Made by a program: the position numbers and the translations under genes. DNA of 60,000 nt from Owenia fusiformis (taxonomy: Eukaryota > Annelida > Polychaeta > Sabellida > Oweniidae): positions 23,174,822-23,234,821 of the forward strand of contig CAIIXF020000008.1 of assembly GCA_903813345.2 (NCBI GenBank), written 5' to 3'. The first letter of the stretch is position 1, and each line of letters begins with the position of its first letter. Of this stretch, positions 1 to 12,900 are shown in pieces. The notes under the pieces are model-generated. The model saw nothing but the letters and a program-made list of their open reading frames with translations, was not told the DNA's origin and did not search any database.

Positions 1-985
1 TTTTTGCTACTTCTTTTTCGCTTCTTCTTGCTTTTATCAATGTTAATACTGTCTGAGCTTGAATCTAAAACTTCTGCTTTTGATGATTTACGATCTTTAG
101 TCTTTTTTAATTGTTTCTTTTTGTTTGACCCAGGTTCTGGGTAAAATTGTGAGGACTTTTTCTTTTTCACATTAAGTGTTGATTGGCTAGTCATGGATGC
201 ATTAGGGCTTGATGCATTTTTGTTTGGCTTATGAATGTCAATTGAGGGTATACTAGAATCAGGGTCCTGCTGGGGTTCCACTGGGGTGGTAGGTCTCTTG
301 AATGCATCACTATTTGACCTGGCTTTTTTAGCAATAACTGCCCCAAGAGATTCACCCCCTATGGAGCCTCTAAATGTACCTATAGTACTAGTATCCACAG
401 TTTCAATGGAGGTATCAGTTATATTCTGCTCCACCTCAGCTTCACTCAGTTCTTTCTCATCCACAAACATGTATGGAGAGTGATTCAAATCAGCTAAATT
501 AACCGCAAGTTTTTTCACTATTTTATGTTTGCCCTCCAGGGTGCCAACATACTGCAGATTATACCCTTCGGAGTCATTTGAGGTCCTAGAGCTCGAGGAA
601 ATCCGATGGACTCTGGATAAAAGAGACTCTGGTTTGTTTACATTTGTGTCAAGCTGATTGTCAACTGGCTGTAAGCTGGGATGATGGGCACTCATCCCTA
701 GAGGGAGCTCACTACCAGTTGATAGGCAAGACTGATCGATCAAGGCACTCTGATCCACAGACATGATGGATTCATCTCTAGTTAACTCGAAGGCATTAAC
801 AGCAGTAGGAGAGGGAGGTTCAGATTTGACTACAGATAGATCCAGGGTTGAGTTAGGATCTAGATGAATCCCATTTCCCTGAAAGAGGGATGTAGCACTG
901 CTCCTTGCAGTTGAACACACAACTGTGTTGGCAGATTTCTCTGACTTAATATTTTCTGAGGAAATTGATGATGTTTTAACAGCAC
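1..985 (-). CDS. ZNF106: ZNF106 exon running off the left edge
   Basis: Open on the minus strand from acceptor cattttcag (986-988) to position 1, starting GAVKTSSISSENIKSEKSAN. It holds VVKSEPPSPTAVN, which fits a sumoylation-type site followed by a proline-directed phosphosite; vertebrate ZNF106 has a similar KQEPMSPEQ. Further on are an acidic/Ser-rich stretch and two lysine-rich tracts (VKKKKSSQ and KSKKKRKRSSK near the edge) that could act as nuclear localisation signals. Vertebrates also have a Lys-rich tract shortly before the WD40 repeats, which should lie outside this window. Confidence 0.87.
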
Positions 986-3900
986 CTGAAAATGCAAGAA
1001 GTAAAGTTTTATTCCAATCATTCCATATCAGTGTTCTCTCAAAAAAATTTCAACTGGGTGCAATTTTTCAAGTCTAAAAAATCAGCGCTCTCTACGCTTG
1101 TGATATCTCCAGGTGGCTGCTTGCTTCACTCATTTTTCAAATCAGAATGTAAATGTGAATGTAAACACTTTGAATTTTATTGAATCTCTTTAAGGCATTG
1201 GTGGCAAATTCAATAACAGCTAGCAGGTGTGTTTGTGAAAAAGGGCATGTACATTTTGCTAGAAATGTCATCAAATTTGTCACCAGCTACCTCTGAATAG
1301 GAGCTGAGAACATCTTCAACACCAGGGCTTCAACAATAATTATGATTGACCTTTTCAATAAAACTATAATATTTTTTCAAAATATGAGGTCGCAGCATTT
1401 ATGATTAACTTGGTCAAAAAAGTAGAAAACAAACACATGCATAACGCATGCATGCATAAATGCACACTCCAACAACAATGGACCTTTAAATAAATCACAA
1501 TAAATTGAGAACAGTGAATAGTTTTAAGCTACTTTTACAGTTAAATGACAAAAATAGATAATTACTCAAGTATTTTATTAAAATGACTTACCTTGTAAGA
1601 TATTTATCCTTTTTTCCCTTAGCTTGATTTCCCTCTGCTGTAACTATAAAATCAAAAATGCATCTTGAAATTGCATGTAGTATTGAACTTAACATTTTGT
1701 CATCTTGAAATTACACAAAATACAAAAATCTAAAATCTTCCATTCGAGAGAAAGATGGAAAATTCATAATGCATTTGATAAGTTTTCTATATAAAACAAC
1801 AAAGTTGATTCAATGCTGCCTCAGTTGAAACTTCAGATGTTACATATTTGATTTACACACTGTTTACACATACCTGGCATTTCCGTAATTCTGCCTGTCT
1901 AAGATCATGTTTTGTCTTCTCCAAAATTGCCACTAAACGTGATATCCTGTCCCCGACCACAATTAATTCTTGTCTGACCTCTTCCTCTTGTAAACTAATC
2001 TCTAAAACTGTCGACACTGTGCTGGTCTCACTAGCCTGGCTTGCAGGGGAAAATGCTAATTTTGTATCCACAATGGGCTTGGCAGCTTCAGTCTCAAATG
2101 ACTGATTCAGAGGTGATGATGCATGAGACGGTTTCTCATGTCGTTGTGGCGCATTATAGACCATGCTATGAGTGTCTGAATTGGAGTCATTTTGTGAAAT
2201 CACGCCTTTTTCAAATAATTTGTTCATGAGTAAATTCTCCACACTGTTAGGTCTATGGTCTCTTATATTGTCTCTATCTCTAACATTACCTTCTGTTCTC
2301 TCTGTACTATTTCTTCTGACAGGCCTAGATATTTCTGAAGTGTCAGAATGTTCAGATTGCATTCTGTCAGACCTTTTCTCTAATGACCCAGATAATTGTC
2401 TTTTCCTTATGGGTTTACTAGACACACTTTCATAAGTTGAAGACATATTCTTATCTGAAGTTCTGGCCTTGGTTTCACCTGGTGTCAAATTCAATTTATT
2501 CTTCATGTGTTGAGCTGTGTCAATACTATGACTAGATTTATCGAAGTCAAATAATGAGAGATCGTCATTTGTAGAAGAAGTGACTTTATTAACGGCTGTT
2601 GCATTCACCTTTTGTTCTTCAGATATCTTTTTGTATTTGTTAATCACATAGTCAATTGTTAAACTGATGTTATCATCCAACTCATCTAACTTATCGTCTA
2701 TAGTTTTACATGATTCCTCTTGGACTTTTTTGGCATTGCCACATTGAATATTTGAGCTTTCAGAGTAAACATCTTTGGAATCAAGACTCTCTGATTGGGT
2801 GTCAGATGGGATATTCTTAGAATGGAGATCTTGGGATAGGACATTTCCAGAAAGGAGGTTTTTGAATTCTACATTTTTGGGTTGATGGATGGCATTGAAT
2901 AGGGGCTTTTCAGTGTGGTTATGAGACTGGAGGGTGAGGAGGCTTTCAGAATAATTTACTTTATCAGAATGAGTCACTTTCTTAGCCTCAATATCCATAC
3001 TACCTATTCTTGGTGTTTTAGATAATTCAGATTGTGTTTTTGATGTTTCACTATGTGTAAGGCTATCTTCCAGTTGAATAGTTGAGTTTTGATTACTATC
3101 GATAGAAGATTTTATATCGAAGCCTTGGGATTCTCCCAGACTCGTGTTGTCATCAAGTGAAGGTGCCTTTGTACCTGAAAGCAAGGTACTCATGTAATCA
3201 CATTTGTTAAGTAGATGGAAGATTTACACAGTTGTTTCATTTCATAAAATTTCCAAGGCTTTTAAATTTTCTGAGTCACAATTTCAATGGAGTTTTACAT
3301 TAATATTAGGGGTACCACGAGTGCTCGAGTGCTCGAGCAATTCAACTCCGATACGAGCTGTATCGATACATAAAATGAATATCGGTCATATCGTTTTTTG
3401 ACTGGAAGTCCCTTCTTACTTACCCAAAGGAAGGGGAAAATTCAGAGCTTAGAGATGACAGACAGTCATAGTTACATATCTTGCTCGCCGCCTTCGTTTG
3501 CCCCGATAGTTCCCGAATACCACACGTCATTAAGATGTTTTAATCTATGTTAGCATATTTTACACCTTTCTTTGTCGTGATGTGAAATAAACGTAATCTG
3601 GCTGAAGTGCTTCCGGCTTTACAAGTTTGAAAAATTAGAATAAAGTTCAGTTTTACTTCAATTAATGCTGTATCATTGTATCGTATCGTTCGTATCGCGA
3701 GGTCAGTATCGTAGATACGTATCAATATTAAATTTCTCGTATCGTGGTACCCCTAATTAATATACTAGTAACCCATTTCATATCATTCAATAAATCGAGG
3801 AATCAAGTGACTTTTAGTAGTTTTTCAATTGTAATTGCTGTATATCTCGCGCTACCAACATAGTGATGCAATCTATTTATCCATCTACAGTGTATATAGA

Positions 3901-6900
3901 AAATGTTATGTTATGTTGTATCATGATAAATGGTTAATAATTATTCTAACATAATTCCTATTTTTCCAAAACTGTATTGTTCACAAGGGTGTGTGGGAAC
4001 TTTACAATTATCTAGTATCTAGTGCATATCTTTTTTAGAAGACCCCTTAGTCTGTCACATTTATTCCATTGATCTTGATTCTAGATTGACAGTAATAATC
4101 ATATGTATGATTCAGCTTAAGAAATGTAATATTTTATTCAAGATCCAGGTACCTTCTTGTTTCATTTCTTCCATCTTTATTCTCTTCCCCGCACTAAACT
4201 GCTCAGTAGTCGCAGACTGGAAAATACATATAGTCAAAAATAACCTTCCTAACCGCAGAAGACCAAACATACAGAAATTTGAGAAATTAATGAATTCAAA
4301 CAAAACTATACTTATACAAGGCATTAAAATGACAAAATGTCACCACCAAGTTGCTCACAATATTATTGAGAACTTGTAGATGATTTTGAAAAAAAAATTG
4401 GTCAAGTTGAAGCAGTTTTTTTACCGTTTTGACTTGAGAAGGTCAATGAAGGTCAAATCTCAAATCTAAAGTCAAATTTGAACTTCTGATAACTTGTGGA
4501 TGATTTTGAAAAAAAATTGGTCAATTTGAACAAAGTTGAAAAAAGACCTTTTTGACCTTGAACATGAAGGTCAAATCTAAAATATAAAGTTAGATTTGAC
4601 CTTTTTTGTAACCTCTATATTATATAGTATATACCCTTTATAAGGGTTGATATGAGAAATAAATAATAAATAATAACATAAACAAGTCGTTTATTGTTTT
4701 TAAAATTTGAAAGAAATGTTGTATGTACGGCTTTTTGCATTTATCCTACAACTTCTCTGTTTCAAAGTCCATGATTACTTTGATCTTTGCAGATTCATCT
4801 CTTTTCAACTCATATTTTGCATTTTAATATCAGAGTATTTCTTTTAAGGTAAAATCGGACAGTTCAGACATTTATTCTGTTCCGTGCCAGCCCTAATGGT
4901 AATACTGCAAAGTACAGCCGCTACTTGTAATTATATTTTGAACTAATAGAATTTAGAATAAAATAAACTGAACATTTCAAAATGGAATTAGTGAAAAATC
5001 GATTTCTTTAATTAGGCATTCAGGAAATAATTTATAGAAGATTAAATATTGCAGGAAGAATTCAAATTACTAAAAGTAATAAAAGAGAATCTAGAGCCAA
5101 AACTGGAAATAAACTTGACAACCAGGTTTTTAATAAAAAAGATTAATAAATGCTTGAAATACTTGAGATACGTGAGATATACTTTCACTTACTGTTTCTG
5201 ATGTAGTTCGTCGCCTTTTTAACCCAAGAGAGGAGATTCCCAAGGTCGTTTCTTCCCTGGAACTCGCTTCATCTGAGCTAACCTCATTCTTTCCAAGATC
5301 ACGTCGTATTAACTCAGCAATGTCCTCAGGTAGGTTATTATAATCCAGACGCTCCACATTTTGGTTCTCAAATTCTGGCTCTTTTAAAACCATCTTAGGC
5401 CTTTGTTGCTTTTTAAGGGCATGTTGTCTGACAATATTAGAAATTTTTATCTGGTCTTTTTTAGTTCTAGAGTTTACAAGACCAAGTAAGGAGGTTGTGG
5501 GTCTGTTTGAAGAGCTGCCTGACGGACCAGTCATTTTGTTCATGTCCTTAATAATTCTACTCGGAAGGGAAGCATCTTTACCCAAATCGGATAAACTTTT
5601 TTGAGATGGGTTTGTGTCTGTTTTTCTTAGATCTTTAGAAAGTTGATCAGATAGTGTTTCATTGGAAGAGGAAGACATATCTTTTCTGAGACTTGATGTG
5701 TCTGATCTGGCTTTAGTGACTTCATCTGGAGGCTTATTAGGTATGAGACCTTTTATATGTAAATTATCTTTGTCAGATAGTTTTTGTATCTTACTCTGTA
5801 GTTCTTTTGTTCTTAGCTCCTGTTTTCCCTTTTCTCTATTCTCTCTAATCATTTTTGCGTCCTCTCTTTGCTTGCGTGCACTTTCCACAATTCTCCTTGC
5901 TTTTTCTGTGATGTCCTCTTTCTCTGGGGTCTGATTCTGAACTGTGGGTGGTTGAGTCTTCTTGGGTGGAGAGGCTCTCCCAGGGGGCTCCAGGGATTTA
6001 CTTCTATGGGGTTCTGATAAAGACCTCATTATTGGTGAATCTCTTGATACAGGTCCATGCAGTGGTTTATCTGGTTTACGAGCATCAAGTTTGGGATCAA
6101 AGCTGCTACGTCTATTCAGAAGTCTCGTTGCTGATTCTAGGGGAGATTTATTTAACAAATCTTGTGACTTGCTTTTTTCACTATCAGTTAATCCCGTAAT
6201 TGGTTTAGATTCACTACTTTGTTTTGGATCTGGGGTTCTGCTTCTACTTCCACTGGGTTCTCCCCTAGATGGGGGTCTACTGCTTGACCTATTGTTTTTA
6301 GAATGAGGAGTACTTTCTCCAGAATATGACTTTTTGTCTTTTAAATGTTTGTCATCCCTTTCATAAGTCTTGTAATTTTTTGATTGTCTCTCGTACCTGT
6401 TAGGAGATCTTGACCTTGTAGGAGACCTTGATCTTTTGCTCACAGGGGAGTTTGATCGACTATTTTTATATGTACCTTTTCTATCAAGAGAAAATTTGCT
6501 ATCGAAACGTGGTTTTTCGCTTGAATTTTTATTGAACGAACCTATGAAGTCTTTTAATTTTTCTGTGGGATCATTTGTTTTTTTCTCATCTTGTTTGTCA
6601 TTATTTGGCTGTCTGTAAGAATCTTTACCCCCAGATTTATCATCCCGAGCATCTCTGTAGCCAGGTTTATGACTACCCCACTTTGATGGGGTATAATTGT
6701 CACGTTTTCGATAATCGTCATTTGTCCATTTTCGACTATGATGCTCGTAAGACTCATATCTATCACTGTATGAATTGTCTGCACCATGGCCTCTCCAACC
6801 ACCCCTTCCTCTCCAGTGTCCTCGCCCACGACCTCTATATCCATATTCTTTGGGAGATCTATTGTCATTATTTGTGAAGTCATCAGACATGAAATCATTG

Positions 6901-9900
6901 CAAGCAAAGTCTTGACGATGATATCCTCCATAGTTTCTATGCCCTCTGCTAGAATTATAGTTATCATTTTGCCCCCATTGATTTTGAAAGTTTCTATTGT
7001 CAATATTTGTGCTACAACCACTTTGATTATTTCCCATAAAACCCCCTTGATTTCCACCATATCTACTTTGATTGTTCCTATTAAAACCATCATTATAATT
7101 CCCACTTTGATACATCCCTTGATTTCCTTGCCAGTTCATCTCCTCTTTGCTATCTTGCTTTCGATCTTGATCCCTTTCTAGATCTGGAGATTTCTTGGGT
7201 TCTAAACTGTTTCTCTTTTCAAGAGATTTCCGTTTTGGGATAGTGCTGAAATTGAAGCAAAAAGCAAATTCATATATTCCAAGAATATGCTCAGTTCATT
7301 TTTGTCTGGTGGTTTCAATAATCTCTTTTGTCTTGCTACTGTTTCATTTGTTAACAATAATCTGCTCTAGAGATTTGAGAAATACTTTAAATTCATTCCT
7401 GAAATAATGAGTGATCAAAATGCACAATGTACAAAAGGTTCATATTTAGTCTTTAATGGTCTCCCCATGGAATGGCCTCCCAAATGGAAGACTCAAGAGT
7501 CATTCTATTCTATACTGGTTATTAACCATCTCCCCCTCTCCCCTTGCTTGTCTCTAAAAGGCATTTGCATGCAAAATGTCACCATTTGTTACAGATGCCA
7601 AATGCCAAAATGCCAAACACTGTCCAAATAAAAGTTTGAGACTATAATGCTATATGACCACTTGTGGTGGTGACATTATAAACAAATGAAATATAACTTA
7701 CTCTGCTGTTCTTTTTGGGGATGTAAAGTATATTTTGCCAGTTCCTGATGACGTTTTTCCAACCTTCAAGCGATGTTGTTCACTGTTTAAGTGGCTAGAA
7801 TATGCCGTTAGATTGTTGAAGATTTCTTTACACAGTATACACTCATGAGAGGAGCCTCTGAAAGTACATTATAGAGGATCCATTCAATGATTGTCCTCTT
7901 GTATGTAAAGTCAATAATAAAAAACTCATCATAAACTCGGCACGTCATGACACATACTACATATGTTATTCTATTATCTCCAGGCTAAAATAATAAGAGC
8001 AATTTATACTAAATTGATAGATAATAAAAGGACCAATAACATGATAGGTGCATGCATTTGATAATAAAATATTGTTGCATTGTTCAAAACCTACATTGCC
8101 AATGACAATCTCCTTTTACTCTCTGCAATAGATACTATAGGTGCTGAACATTTTATGTGATATTCAATTTGCCAATAGACTAGATGCGAGTAGAAATAAT
8201 CTTGATTTACTTCAAATTATTAAATATTCAAAATTCATTCAAAGTGATGTCATATTTGAAATCTACATGAACATGTAAAAGTACATCTTAAAATATGGTT
8301 TCTAAAATTATTTATAAAATTTGAATTTTTTTTTTTTGAAAATGTGACTTCTAGTTCGGGTTGATTTACTATAGAACCCATGTTACAAAATCACAAAAAG
8401 TGAAATATCTTTTCTTGTATTGGACAGATAACATTTTCTTTTATTGGACATATTGCATAACTATTAGGGTTGTATGAAAAATTGAACCACGTAAATAGAT
8501 GTAATTTAAGTGAAAGGGAATTTTCTACTATACCCGCCATGCTATCTGTCCCGAACAAGCCACCTGGTGGTGAAACTGGTAAGAACCTACTCGCATCTGC
8601 GTTATTGCCAAATATAAATCAAATTTGGCAATTATAAGACATTAGTACCACCTTGCCGGGCCAGTTCTAAGGGTTTTAGTGCTAGTTTAGAAGGCATTTA
8701 TTTTACTATATTGACCTGAGCTAATACTAATAACGTCATTTCTGCGGTCCGATATTTCACTTTATTGCTCTTCGAAATGACGTTATTGTACTATTGTTAC
8801 ATTGAAATTAGTAGTGCATGTATGTCATTATTATTACATAGCATGGTTATTGTTTTTCAAGTGTTAGCTACATCACTGGTACACTGCACTCTTACCATAC
8901 CCTTTGCATTCGTTTGACTTCACTTCTTAAAAGAGAGCTTCGTCTTCACTCTTTCAAACTAAAATAAACCTGTGAACTCACCGCGCCAATCAGTGTTCGT
9001 CGGCCAAATTTGACCGACGTTCTATATATGGTCATTCCTTCTGACATCATCGTTGAGCCCGGAGTTGACCAATGACATGCGTATATTTAATTAGAACGGA
9101 TTTGGCGTATGTTTCTTCAAGCTCGCTGATTAGTGGAAGAAAGGTCAGCGCGTAGGTCAGAAGTGATTTATTACCAAAACTCGTGTCACCGGTACCCGTC
9201 GTGGGGGCGGGGCTACTAAACTGTAATATGGTCTCTACTAGGCAGAGTGTAGTTTAACTAGACTCTGCACGCAGGGTACTCTTACCAGTAACTTGAGTTA
9301 CCGAAATAGATCTGTTTCTGAGGCTCCAAGGCATAATTTTTCTTTTTTCCTTATTTCACGGGTTGGAGGCAGAATCTCTCAAACAGTTTTATTGAAAACG
9401 TGTGTCAGTATCATAATATTTAAGAAAATCTACATATTTGAGAACAAATAGTTCAGATAAAAACAACAGAACCATCAATATAATACCTCACTAATGTTAC
9501 ATAAATGGAACTGGTTTAAAAGTGCAGATCTTAACCATTTTTTAAATTCTGTTTACATCACAAAAGTGAGGTATTATATCTATGATTTTATCTTTTTCTG
9601 AACTATTAGTTCGCACATGTAGATTGAGGAAATTTTGCATACAACACGTGAAATACAGGAAAAGAAAAAAATCGTAACTTTAAGTTTCTGACATTTTGTT
9701 ACCGAAATGGACAGTTTAGGTAACTAGTTTGAAGAGTGCAGTACCAGTATTCATATGCAAGCTACTCAAACATGTCAGAGGTCAGATAATTCCATACGAC
9801 CACCATACAATTAACAAATTTAATCCCTGTTACTTTCAGCAATTTCATTATATGAATATCTGTTCATGTGTTTGTTTTTCACAAATTCATAGGTGAGATA

Positions 9901-12900
9901 ATTCCTTACACACATGTTAACTTCCAATCAGCAACTTTAATCCCTTAGCATTTCGAGTAAATGTGTCGGAAAGTAAGTTTATTTGCGAGTTTGACACGTA
10001 CGGAAATTATAATGCATGGCAATTTAATAACGTCTATAGTATCTACATTGTCAATGACAATCTCTCTTTACTTTTGTAATTAGATATGGGAGAAACGAAC
10101 AAGAAACAAACTCCTCATTTTGAATATTTCATGATACAATTTTGGTGAAATATCTCAAATGGACCCCTGGTTATGACTGTAGCATCTATTAGCTGATAAT
10201 CTTTTACTAAAGAGCAATAAGTATTAATGTGGTTGACATATTTGCATTTATATAAAAGAGCATCTAATAGTTCAGAAAATCTAATAATATCTTATCTCCT
10301 TATATTTAACTGTACCATGGTCTAGAAATCTCATACTATGACCCATCGCAGTATTCCAGCACACATTTACCCAAATGTATAATAACTTACCAGATTAGTT
10401 TTATCATTACTATTTCTTTATAGAGGCTGTAATTGTCACCCCACCTCAAGTATTAATTGTTATCTAATAGTAGTATTTATCAAAAAAACAAAACGTCATG
10501 GTCATTCAATTTCTGATTGATGCTGCAAAACCAGTTGGCATTTAACAATTATGATCTTTTTATGTATTAAGTGATTGCGTGTGAATAGTGGGGTCACCAG
10601 TTAATATCAATCTCATTTACTAATGGAGATGCTCAATTACTATCAATTTGTGTACTAAAATTTGCACTATGTCTACACAGTGTAATTCCTTGGGGAAACT
10701 AGTATTTTATGATATGAAGGGGATCACACAACTGATTAAAAAAATACATTATGAAATCCTTTATCTGTTTTTACAGGTGATACTCACTATTTAATTATGG
10801 TATGTAGAGTCAAATTATCTAAAAATATTGCTTGTTTTCATCAAACATAGTTTGAAAACAAGATCTAGTCAATTTAATGAGTATGATAAATACATATAAA
10901 AACAGACCAACCTTTCATTTGTGAGCATCACAGTAAAATGTGACTTAGCTTCTGCCATCTCTGAACCTATCATAATATCTGAATTTGACTCTTTTCCAGG
11001 AGAATGAAGTAGATTCAGAATGGAATCCTTACAAGTACATATACGTAGCCATCATCTTTATTTTATCTTCCAATCAACTTATATGTGTGTATTATATCTA
11101 AATAAAATTATAAGAAGTCTGAAACCAGACAAGTTGTCACAGGTATGTAGGAAGTATGACACTTCGGCTCTGTATGTACGGTATCTTCTGTTATGTTTGT
11201 GCTTATTTCATATCATACAACTACTAAATAGGACATTACAATGAGTGCTTCTAGCTCGTCCAGTAGTATATTTTTATGTGCAGTATTGTAGTAAACTGAT
11301 GAAGCACATTAAAATGTCAGAAATCTAGCTAGCCATTAATATTGTTTCAGTAACAGAAGAGATTAGTCCTTATGTTTCAGTTTGTTTTGGTTGAAATATT
11401 ATATCTCTGTTCATATGAGTATACTAGCTTCTAAGTAATAGACTATATATAAGTATTAAGTACGTGCTTCTAGGGCAACTTTCACAAGTTACCTGATATC
11501 TTATGTACATAACGAGTTCATCTATTGTATAACCATGTGGCTATTCAATTGTATCTTTGAAAATCATCAGTCTAACACATATAGTGACAGGTCATCTCAA
11601 CCCCAAGTCAACTCAACCCAAGTCAAACTCAACCCCAAGTCAACTCAACCCCAGTAAAAACTCAACCTACCATATAGGGTGGGTGGTAGTTACAGAGAAT
11701 ACAGTAATTCATTTCTGCGATGTCTAATTAATTTTACAAAGAGTAATTTAAGGCGATTCATTTCTGAAATCAAGCATTTTGCATGATACTACCGGGGATA
11801 CTTTGAATAGAAAGTTGTTAAAATATTCAAAAAAACAGTTAAGCTCAAAGATAATCATCAAGTTGTCACTACTATTTGATTTAAGACATCTTTTGAAATC
11901 AAATTTTAGATAATTAATCATTAAAATTTACACTTACTGAAACCCATGTTCGTTCCAGTATTCCAAATGATCACGAGTCTAAACATCAATTGTATAAAAA
12001 TACAATTTTGGCAATTAACAATGTTTTTTTACAATGTTAATGTATTAACGAAATTATTTTAAAAATGATCAATAGTGTCAACCTGAAAGGCATTACAAAA
12101 TTAAAATAAAATTACATGTGAAATAAGATTAAATCAATCTTAATTCCCTGTAATAAGCCTTGCTAATCCTTCAGCATTTTGCAGTAGCTACCATGTTGAC
12201 AGTTTGGAGCTTTGGAGATCACGCTCATTATTAACTATACAAGGCAGGTCTATGAAGGGAAATAAAAATCGAAACTTTATTGAAACTTTTTTATTCAACA
12301 AACTTTTACAGGGTGGTCCAAAAAAGTAAACTGTTGGAACAGGCAATATTTCCCTTACACTTTTTTTGTCTTGAAATTTGCAGAAATTATAAGCCCTAAC
12401 CAAACATCACTGAAAATGAATAAAATGTGAACTTCAACATGTGATTCTTCAACCCTTCAACAATTTTCCCATAGATAATTTTTAGCTGCAGTCTGAAAAC
12501 CTAATGTTTCTGACTTTGTTTGGTTTTGAATCCCATTATAGGGTAAAAACTGTTAGTTGCAAATTTATTGTGATCCCAAAAAATGTTCTAAGTTTCCAAA
12601 GAAGAAAATACCCCCAGTGAAATCTTAACATGCCCCCATATGGTCTCAAAATGTCAATATCTTCATTAATCATGGACCAATTCTAATGAAATATAGCTCA
12701 AAACACTGAATATTAAATTTCCTTTTGATTTTTTAAGATATTTATTTGAAAGGCTTCTCAGATTTTGGGTCACAGGGGGTAACTTTGCCCCCTCCAACGG
12801 TTTGTATACGTAATAGTGTTGTAACTCGCGGGGATTTTTGGAATCGAGTAATTCGCGTGATTTTGAGTCTGAGATCGAATAAGAATCGCGATTTTTCATA

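Noticed and set aside
6554-7105. Long frames antisense to or out of frame with ZNF106 exons
   Set aside because: Shadows of the biased codon content of the disordered ZNF106 exons.
11938-11978. Reading of the 41-nt exon in phase 0 as the His pair of finger 1 (TRDHLEYWNEHGF)
   Set aside because: Spacing would be C-x11-H-x6-H. The 20086-20144 exon gives the exact x12/x5 spacing and the conserved LMHH, and phase 0 does not fit the following exon.
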